Assembly (NCBI RefSeq): GCF_014397245.1
Contig: NZ_JACLHY010000008.1
Span: 62,001-126,000 of the forward strand
From: Arenibacter arenosicollis
GTDB lineage: Bacteria; Bacteroidota; Bacteroidia; Flavobacteriales; Flavobacteriaceae
DNA: 64,000 bases
Reading direction: 5' to 3'
In this document: piece by piece, positions 1 through 7,707 of the stretch
How the letters are laid out: every line of letters begins with the position of its first letter
Numbering within the stretch: position 1 is the first letter of the stretch
The notes under the pieces: generated by a model
What the model was told of the DNA's origin: nothing
What the model saw: only the letters and a program-made list of their open reading frames with translations
Databases searched by the model: none
Program-made: the position numbers and the translations under genes

Positions 1-102
1 GTCTTTTTTATTTGCAGCTATAATTTCAGGTTTTTTGCTTTCCAAAATACTCATCATGGATCGCAACACCTTATTTTTTATTTCTGTATCTAATAATTTC
101 AT
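1..102 (-). CDS. proA: Glutamate-5-semialdehyde dehydrogenase (gamma-glutamyl phosphate reductase), N-terminal fragment
   Basis: An open frame begins with ATG at 102 and runs off the left edge of the window, giving only 34 codons. The visible protein starts MKLLDTEIKNKVL and contains ILES, then EIIAANKKD. The IL..AN..D pattern is typical of the ProA N-terminal helix. ProA reduces gamma-glutamyl phosphate to glutamate-5-semialdehyde with NADPH, the second step of proline synthesis. It starts 25 bases after the proB stop on the same strand, and proC precedes proB, so position supports the call as strongly as the short sequence does. The catalytic part is outside the window. Confidence 0.8.
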   Translation of the reverse strand, partial: MKLLDTEIKNKVLRSMMSILESKKPEIIAANKKD

Positions 103-127
103 TCGTTTATTTTTTCGTTACTAAACC

Positions 128-898
128 TTATACCGTAATCTTGGTACCTACGTTCTTCCCTTCAATAATATCCAGAATAACCCGCTTTCTTTTTCCATTG
201 GCTATATAGGTAGGAATATTCTTGGAAGCGGTCTGCTTAGCGATATTTAGTTTGGAGCCCATGCCACCTCTACCTTCGGCCTCACCTTTATCAATGGACT
301 TTATATACTGTTCCACATTCTGATCTACGCTAACGTTCTCTATCACTTCCGTATCCTTATCATCTGGATGTCCGGTATATAGTCCGTCCGTATCCGTTAG
401 GATAATCAATTTATCAGCCTTGGTAAGTTCTGCAACCAGACTTGCCAACTCATCGTTGTCAGAAAACATGGATTTGGTTAGCGAAACCGCATCATCCTCA
501 TTGGCAATAGGTACTACCCCCTCGGCCAACAAGCCCTCATAACAATTGATCATATTATCGCGATGGTTTCCAGGGTTAAAATCCCGTTTTGTAGCCAGTA
601 CCTGTGCACATTTCATTCCATAATCTTGAAATATGTTGTAGTAATGGCGCATCATCCTAGGTTGCCCAATGGCCGAATATACCTGTCGTCGAGTTGCCTT
701 ATCCGTTATCTGACTCTCGCCCATCACTTCCATTCCGGCAATTACCGACCCTGAAGAGACCAAAACGGACATTATATTCCGCTCGTACAATTCTGCTATC
801 TGTTGTACCAAATGATCAAGAACAGGCTTAACGATCCTGTTGTCCTTGTTGGTCATTACATTGGTACCTACTTTTATGACTACTCTCTGTTTATACAT
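128..898 (-). CDS. proB: Glutamate 5-kinase without PUA domain
   Basis: ProB phosphorylates the gamma-carboxyl of glutamate, the first and normally feedback-regulated step of proline synthesis in the cytoplasm. The 256-residue protein is an amino-acid kinase fold throughout: N-terminal VVIKVGTNVMT (phosphate loop), LVSSGSVIAGM, the IANEDDAVS segment with the substrate-site acidic residues, ILTDTDGLYTGHP, and GRGGMGSKL near residue 212. Enterobacterial ProB is near 367 residues because it carries a C-terminal PUA domain; that domain is absent here and the frame stops cleanly right after the kinase domain, so this is a natural short form and not a truncation. It starts 3 bases after the proC stop and is followed by proA, so the three genes are almost certainly one operon. 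Confidence 0.93.
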   Translation of the reverse strand: MYKQRVVIKVGTNVMTNKDNRIVKPVLDHLVQQIAELYERNIMSVLVSSGSVIAGMEVMGESQITDKATRRQVYSAIGQPRMMRHYYNIFQDYGMKCAQVLATKRDFNPGNHRDNMINCYEGLLAEGVVPIANEDDAVSLTKSMFSDNDELASLVAELTKADKLIILTDTDGLYTGHPDDKDTEVIENVSVDQNVEQYIKSIDKGEAEGRGGMGSKLNIAKQTASKNIPTYIANGKRKRVILDIIEGKNVGTKITV

Positions 899-901
899 AT
901 C

Positions 902-1708
902 TTATTTGTCCTTTCCCAGCTCTACTGCTCTATTAAAAGCGGAATAGGCTGCTTCTTTTATCAGTTCCTTTACATTGTTATCTTCCATAGAATCCAATGC
1001 TGCCCTAGTCGTCCCTCCTTTAGATGCTACTCTATCCATCCAAGAATTGGGGGAAAGATCGGATTGATTGAATAGGTCTACGGCTCCTTCGAAGGTGTGA
1101 CTTACCAACATCTTGCTATCATTGGCCGAAAAGCCCATTTTTAAGGCAGCTTCCATCATACTCTGCATAAAATAAAAAACGTATGCAGGTCCACTTCCTG
1201 AAATTCCAGTGGAGGCATCAATAAATTTTTCGGAACTCACTAAAATAGATTTTCCAGTGGTATCCAATAAATTTTCTATAGTCAATAATTCTATTCTAGA
1301 TACCTCTTCCGAAGCCGTATATGATGTTACACCTTTCCCTATCTGCGCCGGCAAGTTTGGCATTGCCCTGACAATTTTATGAATCCCGAGCCCTTCTTGC
1401 ATCGATTTTATGGTTACCCCGGCCATAATTGAAATAACAATTTGTCCTTCATTGACGAGGCTTTTCATCTTCTTAAATAAATCCTCACTATGGTAAGGTT
1501 TCACGGCAATAAAAATAAGATCTGCCTTAGGTACACAATCCTCTAAATTTTCGTGTACTTCAAAATGTAAAATCTTTTTTAAGGACAAGGTCTTCTCTTG
1601 AGAACTGTCCAAAATCATTAAATTTCTTTTTTTAAGTAGTTTTGATTTTGACATGGCCTCCGCGTAGGTCAATCCCATGTTCCCAGCCCCAATTACTAAT
1701 ACTTTCAT
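902..1708 (-). CDS. proC: Pyrroline-5-carboxylate reductase
   Basis: ProC reduces pyrroline-5-carboxylate to proline with NAD(P)H, the last step of the pathway. The 268-residue protein has the N-terminal Rossmann motif VIGAGNMG (residues 5-12), IFIAVKPYH near residue 70, SIMAGVTI, the RAMPNLPAQIGKG stretch, and the family signature region GISGSGPAYVFYF followed by SKGGTTRAAL near the C-terminus. Length matches the family. It is the first gene of the proC-proB-proA series, and it is preceded by a 399-base gap. The order puts the three enzymes in one transcript. Confidence 0.95.
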   Translation of the reverse strand: MKVLVIGAGNMGLTYAEAMSKSKLLKKRNLMILDSSQEKTLSLKKILHFEVHENLEDCVPKADLIFIAVKPYHSEDLFKKMKSLVNEGQIVISIMAGVTIKSMQEGLGIHKIVRAMPNLPAQIGKGVTSYTASEEVSRIELLTIENLLDTTGKSILVSSEKFIDASTGISGSGPAYVFYFMQSMMEAALKMGFSANDSKMLVSHTFEGAVDLFNQSDLSPNSWMDRVASKGGTTRAALDSMEDNNVKELIKEAAYSAFNRAVELGKDK

Positions 1709-2107
1709 GTATTGTTTTTAAGTTATACTTTATTTACACCCCATTTGGTACAATAACCGTGCGATTACCCTTTTAACGATATAGAGTTTAACTGTTGATA
1801 TGGCATTATCATAGTTAAAATTTATACCCAAGCGCTAGCCTTTGCTATAGCTAGGATTGAAGCTTTTAAAAAACTCGGATAAATATGGGTTTTGGCCACT
1901 GGACATGCTTTAAGCCATTTCCAGAACCTGACAAAATGGTGCAATTGAGCAGAAACACAAATGAAAAACCAACCAAACAGTGGGATTGGCATGCTAAAAA
2001 CACCTTCCCTGGAGAAGGACTTAATTCTAGATGGAATAATTAATCAATTCACAGCGCAATAATGAAGTCATCCCGATGCCTTGTGAATAGTCCAAGGCTA
2101 AAAGTAT
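1709..2107. other. Intergenic region between proC and the phosphonate-locus regulator
   Basis: This 399-base stretch lies upstream of proC and downstream of the XRE/cupin gene, both on the minus strand, so it should hold the proC promoter, but I could not pick out a convincing TAnnTTTG site. About ten bases past the XRE/cupin stop there is a weak hairpin, GCCTTG (2078-2083) with CAAGGC (2093-2098). It has no T-run on the minus strand, so terminator function is doubtful. A short plus-strand open frame (1885-2043) is listed separately. Confidence 0.5.
1885..2043 (+). CDS. Possible small protein, 52 residues, unknown
   Basis: An ATG at 1885 opens a plus-strand frame of 52 codons ending in TAA at 2041-2043. 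The product begins MGFGHWTCFKPFPEPDK and ends in a tryptophan- and asparagine-rich tail (QWDWHAK, then SRWNN). It is unusual for a chance frame in being rich in aromatic and charged residues. I do not recognise it. There is no clear ribosome-binding site, but Bacteroidota often lack one. It could be a small gene, the tail of a decayed gene, or chance. Confidence 0.18.
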   Translation: MGFGHWTCFKPFPEPDKMVQLSRNTNEKPTKQWDWHAKNTFPGEGLNSRWNN

Positions 2108-2665
2108 TTAGTGCAAAAAGTAAATTTTTAACATGGTGGCCTCCTCATTGAATTCATTGGAAACCCCGTGGGGTATTGATCCGTCAAAATACAAAAGATC
2201 ACCTTTTTCCAAGAGGACCTTATCTTTTTTAAGCAAGTAATTAACCTTTCCGCCAAGAACATAAATCAATTCATTGGCATTTGTAGAAATGGGTTTCCGA
2301 TATGCCCCAGCGGCAACATTAACAATATAGACCCTAATGCTACTATCGGAGGAAGTACTGGAGAGCAAATGGGTATATTCCAGATTAACGGAATCTTCCC
2401 GATCTTCCTTGGTCCCCATGCCATTTTTTATTACTATATAATCTCCAGAAACATTGGATGACAGGTCCAGCTCTGACAGATCTATACTAAGCGTCTGCAT
2501 TATTTTTAATAAAACAGGTAGGGATGGCGTAGTTCTTAAATTTTCAATCTTGGAAATAAGGCCAGCACTAACGCCGGTCCTTTTCGCCACTTGTTGCAAG
2601 GTTAAATCTCTTTTTTGGCGGGCCAATTTTAATTGTCTGCCAATATTTATAAGAATATCATCCAT
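2108..2665 (-). CDS. XRE-family transcriptional regulator with C-terminal cupin
   Basis: A 185-residue DNA-binding regulator. Residues about 5-62 form an XRE helix-turn-helix (RQLKLARQKRDLTLQQVAK, then GVSAGLISKIENLRTTPSLP). Residues about 105-183 form a cupin_2 barrel (ELIYVLGGKVNYLL, LEKGDLLYFDGSIPHGV), which in this family usually senses a small ligand. It is the last gene of the phosphonate series, 175 bases after the metallophosphoesterase stop. That gap holds its own candidate promoter and a perfect inverted repeat, so it may also be transcribed and autoregulated separately. Context suggests it senses AEP or a breakdown product; the ligand is inference. Confidence 0.88.
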   Translation of the reverse strand: MDDILINIGRQLKLARQKRDLTLQQVAKRTGVSAGLISKIENLRTTPSLPVLLKIMQTLSIDLSELDLSSNVSGDYIVIKNGMGTKEDREDSVNLEYTHLLSSTSSDSSIRVYIVNVAAGAYRKPISTNANELIYVLGGKVNYLLKKDKVLLEKGDLLYFDGSIPHGVSNEFNEEATMLKIYFLH

Positions 2666-2721
2666 TTAGCTGCTGTTGGTCATTGGCTAGCAAATAACTA
2701 GCCGTAATATGTGTTACGTTG

Positions 2722-2743
2722 CAAAAATAAGCAATTATTTTTG
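2722..2743 (-). promoter_or_regulatory. Candidate promoter and operator of the XRE/cupin gene
   Basis: CAAAAATAA (2722-2730) and TTATTTTTG (2735-2743) form a perfect 9-base inverted repeat around GCAA. Read on the minus strand, bases 2722-2729 give TATTTTTG, an exact fit to the Bacteroidota -7 box TAnnTTTG, about 57 bases upstream of the regulator start. A second small palindrome, TTTTGGCAAAA, overlaps at 2739-2749. A dyad on the promoter of an XRE gene suggests autoregulation. Confidence 0.4.
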
Positions 2744-2840
2744 GCAAAACCATGCGCAAAATTTTAATTGATTTCAGCTTCCATTGGATTGAAATCTATT
2801 CTTTCAGCCTACTTTTCCAAAACACCTTAATTATGGTTTT

Positions 2841-3842
2841 CTATTTCTTTTTAAAGTTTACATTTCTATCACTTATCGAAGCGGAGAGCCTTGGGGCATC
2901 GGGATGATTCTTTTCGGAAGGGGTCGGACGCATAAAGCTACTTTTCCTTCCCTCAATAGAAATTTGACCGGAAGAATCTAGGGTTAAAAAGGCGAAAATG
3001 GAATCCTTGTACATAGCCCTACTGCCATCGGAACCATATCCATCGCCAACATAAAAATAGGAAGCACTGTTCATTTGAAAATAATGGACATTGTTGATAT
3101 AACTATGATCATCAACATGATGGTGACCGCAGAAACAGGCTACTACTTTTTGGTAATCCGTTCTATTATTGGCATCATCTATTACTTTTCTAACGGCAAA
3201 CCTACTGGGAGAGGACCAACCATCCCAAATTTCGTCAAAGGCCTGATGGGAAATAATAATGGTTTGCTTATCCGTTTTTTCCAAATCCTGTTTCAGCCAT
3301 TCAATCTGTTCTGGATTTACCAAGCTTCTATTTGCCTGATCAATATAAAAATTCGCATTGGCATAATCCTCATATTTTCCATCCTTCATAATATAGTTGC
3401 CATCCATTATCACAAAATGAAAGTCACCTTTATCAAAGGAATAATAGTTCTTTTCCATTCCAAAAAAATCCATTGCTTCCTTCTTGGTGACCTTATCCAT
3501 ATCATGGTTTCCCAGCACATGATATTTCTCACCCTTGTAGGTATTCCAGAGGTCCATACATTCCTGGGATTCTTCCGTTGCATAACAAAAATCACCGCCT
3601 TGAATGATAAAATCCAATTTTCGGGAGGAAGCCTCCTTGATGAAAACCTCCAAACGCTCTAATCCATCTGAACAAAATCCGTGGTGGATATCAGTGATAA
3701 AACCAATTGAAACAGCATTATTCGCAACGACTTCCTTTTTTGGAGCAAAGGCATAAGCAGCCGTAGTCCCCACACCCAAGGCCAAAGAGCCCAAACCTAT
3801 GTTCGACATAAACTTACGACGTCCTTTATTTTGATTTTGCAT
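2841..3842 (-). CDS. Tat-exported calcineurin-like metallophosphoesterase
   Basis: A 333-residue metal-dependent phosphoesterase that should act in the periplasm. The N-terminus has a twin-arginine signal (GRRKFMSN, followed by a hydrophobic stretch to about residue 32). The two-metal site is complete: DIHH (Asp51, His53), GGDF (82-85), GNHD (111-114), SHQAF, and CGHHH. It starts 18 bases after the FAD oxidase stop, so it is transcribed with the AEP genes. Its substrate is unknown. In this setting it could release AEP or another phosphonate from a phosphonate mono- or diester such as a phosphonolipid head group; that is inference from position only. Confidence 0.85.
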   Translation of the reverse strand: MQNQNKGRRKFMSNIGLGSLALGVGTTAAYAFAPKKEVVANNAVSIGFITDIHHGFCSDGLERLEVFIKEASSRKLDFIIQGGDFCYATEESQECMDLWNTYKGEKYHVLGNHDMDKVTKKEAMDFFGMEKNYYSFDKGDFHFVIMDGNYIMKDGKYEDYANANFYIDQANRSLVNPEQIEWLKQDLEKTDKQTIIISHQAFDEIWDGWSSPSRFAVRKVIDDANNRTDYQKVVACFCGHHHVDDHSYINNVHYFQMNSASYFYVGDGYGSDGSRAMYKDSIFAFLTLDSSGQISIEGRKSSFMRPTPSEKNHPDAPRLSASISDRNVNFKKK

Positions 3843-3860
3843 AAAATGTTTTTTTGTTAA

Positions 3861-5081
3861 TTAACCACTTACCTTATTGGATCTGGCAGCGGCGCATTTG
3901 TTTAACCAATCGTCACCAAAGGGGTCTATTTCACCAAACCTTGAAATTTCAAACTCTGAAAAATCCATGGGATTTGACCTACCGGAAGCCATTTCCGCAA
4001 TACCCAGGCCTACACCTCCGGCCACCGAAATACCCGCCCCGCAACATCCGGAAGCCACTAGAAAACCCTTTGTACCCGGAACTGCCCCCAATACTAATTG
4101 GGAATCGGGAGTGTAACCCGAAAATCCCGCCACGTAATACTTAATCCCCATATCATAGAAGGCAGGAAAAAATCGCGCAAGTCGCTCCCCGTTTTCAAAA
4201 AGATCGTCCATTCCTTCATCGGCACTAAATACAAAATCCGTTATGTCCTTTGGCACTTCTTTGGGCGAAGTGACCAGAGATTTACTTTCCCTTATCCCAA
4301 AGAGCAAACTACCCCCTTCAGGACGGGCATAAGCTTGGGCATCCGGCAATAACACCATAGGCGAATCTGTTGGGAAAATATCGGCCCTTTCTGTAATCCA
4401 GTATTGGCTTCTCACTGGTGCCATGGGAAGACCAGCTCCTATTTCCTCAGCTAAAATTGGCGCCCAGACGCCTGCAGCATCTACTACTGTGTCCGCATAT
4501 ATTTCCCCTTCCGCGGTCTTCACCCCTTTAACATTTTTACCCTCATGTATCAGGCCCAAGACTTCAACTCCTTGACGAATTTTTGCTCCATGTTTTCTAG
4601 CACATCTAGCAAAGAATGTCCCTAGCATATAAGGGTCACAATAGGCTTCATTGGGCACAAAACCAATATTCAGAGCCTCGTCCACTTTTAGCCATGGCGC
4701 TTTTTTTTGTGCCTCCTCTTTAGTTATATAATAGGCCACCTGTTTGTATTCTTTGGCAATTTCCATAAGCTCCTCCAGATCCATGACCTTGGCTTCACTA
4801 GCTGCCACGTGCATCATACCAACTACCTTAAAATCCAAAGTCTCCCCCAATTCTTCCTCCATTTCCTTGGCCACATTAAAGGTCTCAATGGTTAATGGAA
4901 TATAAGACCGCTTGGAGCGGACCATGGTCATTAGGGCAGCGGCTCTACTGGTAGCCGCGTTATTAAGTTCGTTGCGCTCCAATAGTACCACTTCTTTTTC
5001 CGGATTATTTTTACTGTAGTAATAGGCAATTGCACAACCAAATATACCACCCCCAATTATTACTAAATCGGTCTTTTCCAT
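3861..5081 (-). CDS. FAD-dependent amine oxidoreductase (DAO/glycine oxidase family)
   Basis: A 406-residue flavoenzyme. The FAD-binding Rossmann motif is at residues 7-15 (VIIGGGIFGCAIAYYYS), with the conserved acid at the end of the second strand (VVLLERNELNNAATSRAA). The C-terminal DAO segment GFSGYTPDSQLVLGAVPG followed by a glycine-rich ASGCCGAGISVAGG run closes the FAD site. Family members oxidise amino acids or secondary amines. Relatives occur beside phnW/phnY/phnA in other bacteria, and some are known to dealkylate N-methylated AEP or oxidise AEP analogues, so a feeder role into the PhnW branch is likely. The precise substrate cannot be read from sequence. It lies 112 bases after the transporter gene in the same series. 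Confidence 0.85.
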   Translation of the reverse strand: MEKTDLVIIGGGIFGCAIAYYYSKNNPEKEVVLLERNELNNAATSRAAALMTMVRSKRSYIPLTIETFNVAKEMEEELGETLDFKVVGMMHVAASEAKVMDLEELMEIAKEYKQVAYYITKEEAQKKAPWLKVDEALNIGFVPNEAYCDPYMLGTFFARCARKHGAKIRQGVEVLGLIHEGKNVKGVKTAEGEIYADTVVDAAGVWAPILAEEIGAGLPMAPVRSQYWITERADIFPTDSPMVLLPDAQAYARPEGGSLLFGIRESKSLVTSPKEVPKDITDFVFSADEGMDDLFENGERLARFFPAFYDMGIKYYVAGFSGYTPDSQLVLGAVPGTKGFLVASGCCGAGISVAGGVGLGIAEMASGRSNPMDFSEFEISRFGEIDPFGDDWLNKCAAARSNKVSG

Positions 5082-5193
5082 TGAATTGTATTTCTTCTAT
5101 TGCATATTATTTATAGCCAAATCATTTTTCTTCTACTTTGAAATTGGAATAAAATGATATTGGAAATAACAGTTATTATTACCCTCGATAGAC

Positions 5194-6456
5194 CTAATCC
5201 GTACTTTGCTGGTTCCACTTTAAAGCGGCCAATCCACCTCCAATAAACGACATGATGACGAAAAAGTAAAATAGATTGTCCCAGCCGTAATACTCGTTAA
5301 TAGCCACTACTATAAAGCCCGAGAACATCTGTCCCACAGACCCCATGCCATTAATTATGCCAGCAGCCATTGCGGCTCCTTTGGTACCGCCAACATCCAT
5401 TGACCCCGCAGTGCAGATAAGGGAATCGGGTCCGTAAGTGGCAATCCCGATAAGGGCTATACTGATTATCGTGGCTATTTTTCCGTAAGGAACCATATAG
5501 GGATGGACAAGACAGGCAAGACCCAATCCTATCATCATAATAGCTACTGTACTGAATCGATTGGATTTGAAGATCTTATCCGAGCTGTAACCCGCCAGGA
5601 TGACCCCAAAAAAGCCTATCAACTCATATACTGAAGACATATAACCTGCATCGCTTACATCATAATGCAACGCTTTCTCCAAATACACTGGCAGCCAGAA
5701 TAGAAATGCATATCTGGTCATTTTAAGGATCATATAGCAACTGGAATAGACCCAAAGGGAACTGTTCCTTAGCAACAGGCCCAATATTTTAAGTTTCTCT
5801 GCCTTGGCACCTCCCTCAAATTCATACTTATTTTCAACGATTTTGGGCAGGCCAATGTCTTCCGGATTATTTCTGGTAAACAGAAGGTACAGGATGGCAA
5901 TAACAAAAAGTATTAGAGAAGGGAAAATAAAACCTCTTTTCCACCCCAGCTCCGACAGGAAATCCATATCGAATGCCACATAAGTGGCAAAAATAGTAGC
6001 TAGAAAGCCCCCGGTAACATAACAGGTAGACCACCACGACATGACTATTCCACGTTCCGTTCTTCTAAACCAAGGGGTCATATTCTTTATTAATCCGCTC
6101 CATCCAGTAGATTGCCCATAACCATTTGCCGCTATAAGGAAAACTATCACCCCTGCAGAAAAGGTCATCCCCAGAAATAAGTTTCCAATTGCAGCCAAAA
6201 ACAGTCCAAAAGTGACCACTTTTCTGGGCCCAAAAGTATCCGATAAGTACCCATTTACAAATTGGCCTATGGTATACACCAAACTGTAAACAAAAATAAT
6301 GGAAGCATAATCAGAGTTGTCCAGGCCCAGGTCTTTTTCCATGGAACTCCAGGTGACCGACAAGTTTTTCCTACCGAAATAAAATCCCGCATAGGCCAGC
6401 CAAGTGAGAACAAATATTCTTTTCCTCCAATACTTCTGATCAGCCGTTAAACTCAT
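5194..6456 (-). CDS. MFS transporter, OPA (organophosphate:phosphate antiporter)-like
   Basis: A 420-residue inner-membrane transporter with about twelve hydrophobic segments. The N-terminus (KRIFVLTWLAYAGFYFGRKN) and the loop GYLSDTFGPRKVV between helices 2 and 3 match the organophosphate:phosphate antiporter branch of the major facilitator superfamily, to which GlpT and UhpT belong. Its position between phnW and the FAD oxidase makes AEP or a related phosphonate the probable substrate. An OPA-type carrier instead of the ABC system PhnSTUV or PhnCDE is a less usual choice, and exchange against inorganic phosphate released by PhnA is an attractive but unproven idea. It starts 73 bases after the phnW stop. 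Confidence 0.85.
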   Translation of the reverse strand: MSLTADQKYWRKRIFVLTWLAYAGFYFGRKNLSVTWSSMEKDLGLDNSDYASIIFVYSLVYTIGQFVNGYLSDTFGPRKVVTFGLFLAAIGNLFLGMTFSAGVIVFLIAANGYGQSTGWSGLIKNMTPWFRRTERGIVMSWWSTCYVTGGFLATIFATYVAFDMDFLSELGWKRGFIFPSLILFVIAILYLLFTRNNPEDIGLPKIVENKYEFEGGAKAEKLKILGLLLRNSSLWVYSSCYMILKMTRYAFLFWLPVYLEKALHYDVSDAGYMSSVYELIGFFGVILAGYSSDKIFKSNRFSTVAIMMIGLGLACLVHPYMVPYGKIATIISIALIGIATYGPDSLICTAGSMDVGGTKGAAMAAGIINGMGSVGQMFSGFIVVAINEYYGWDNLFYFFVIMSFIGGGLAALKWNQQSTD

Positions 6457-6529
6457 GGTTTGACTTTACACTTAAATTAAACTTTATAAAGAATCGTAGA
6501 CATTTAACAAACGATAATCTGTACGGAAA

Positions 6530-7642
6530 TTACGCTTTTATAAAACCTATTTTTTCAAGGTATTCCTTTAAGACCTTTAGAAAATTTTGAATATCGGTAT
6601 AATCTATCTGACCTATATTGGATATCCTGAAGGTGTCATAATTATTAACCTTACCCGGGTAAATGGTAAATCCTCTTTCGAAGAAAAAATCGTGCATTTC
6701 ATCAAAATCATATTTTTCATTCTTAGGCTCAATAATGGAGGTGATTATTTTTGAATGATGCTCTTTATCAATTAAATATTCCAGCCCCATCTCCCCTATT
6801 CCACTTAATAATGTTTCCCAAGACTTGGCATACCTTGCATAGCGCTTTTCAATAGTTTCTGCCTTGGTTTCTATTATGGCCTGTTTTAAGGCATAAAACG
6901 TTTGCACAGGAGGGGTAAATCTTGTTTGATGTGTTTTTTCAAAATAGGCGTATTGCGCATATAGGTTAAGATACAAGTTCCGCATTGGAATGGATTCTGT
7001 TGCCAACAAAGCCTTTTTATTGCATATGGCGAATCCTATTCCGGCCATTCCCTGAATATTCTTATTGGAGCTTGCGGCCAAATAATCTATATTCATAGCT
7101 TTCATGTCTACAGGTATTGCGGCAAAACCGCTCATGGAGTCCACAATAAAACTTACATTATAGGTAGCACATAATTTTCCAACCGCTGTGATATCATTCA
7201 ACAAACCAGTAGTGGTTTCATGATGGATCATGGCCAAATGGGTCAATCCCTTTTCACGTTTGACTACTTCCTCCAGGGCCTTTAAGTCAATAGGTTCTAT
7301 GGAAGAAGATTCAAAAACCACGGTATCCAATTTATAAATTTTGGTGATCTGACACATTCGCTTACCATAGGCTCCATTGTCTATGATAAGGATACGACCA
7401 TTTTCAGGAACCACGGAACTCAATATGGCCTCTACTGTTGCTGTACCCGAACCCCCGAACATTACTGTGGCATACTCCTTGGGATCACCTACGAATTTGG
7501 TGATTTCAGTGGCACAATATTCCATTAAATCGCCAAACTCTTTTTCCCTAGGGCAAATATCAGTAACTGCCTGAGCCAATTTTACGGAGTCCGTAGTTGT
7601 TGCAGGACCGGGGTTCAACAACACATTTCTTTTTATTTGCAT
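6530..7642 (-). CDS. phnW: 2-aminoethylphosphonate-pyruvate transaminase
   Basis: PhnW moves the amino group of AEP to pyruvate, giving phosphonoacetaldehyde and alanine. The 370-residue protein is a class V PLP enzyme. The N-terminus NPGPATTTDSVK is the family hallmark, followed by ICPREKEFGDLM, GGSGTATVEA (phosphate cup), HHETTTGLLND, the cofactor aspartate in VDSMSGFA (Asp168) and the Schiff-base lysine in SSNKNIQGM (Lys194). Length agrees with characterised PhnW. It is followed by the transporter and preceded by phnY (65-base gap), giving the full AEP to acetate route in this operon. Confidence 0.95.
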   Translation of the reverse strand: MQIKRNVLLNPGPATTTDSVKLAQAVTDICPREKEFGDLMEYCATEITKFVGDPKEYATVMFGGSGTATVEAILSSVVPENGRILIIDNGAYGKRMCQITKIYKLDTVVFESSSIEPIDLKALEEVVKREKGLTHLAMIHHETTTGLLNDITAVGKLCATYNVSFIVDSMSGFAAIPVDMKAMNIDYLAASSNKNIQGMAGIGFAICNKKALLATESIPMRNLYLNLYAQYAYFEKTHQTRFTPPVQTFYALKQAIIETKAETIEKRYARYAKSWETLLSGIGEMGLEYLIDKEHHSKIITSIIEPKNEKYDFDEMHDFFFERGFTIYPGKVNNYDTFRISNIGQIDYTDIQNFLKVLKEYLEKIGFIKA

Positions 7643-7707
7643 GTAATATTTTTTTCGATTAAGATTTATACTTACTCAAATAATGATTGAAAAATTTAAA
7701 TATATCC

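Noticed and set aside
3075-3662. Plus-strand open frame of 195 residues
   Set aside because: It lies wholly antisense to the metallophosphoesterase, whose motifs and length are convincing; the plus-strand product is an isoleucine/phenylalanine-rich shadow.
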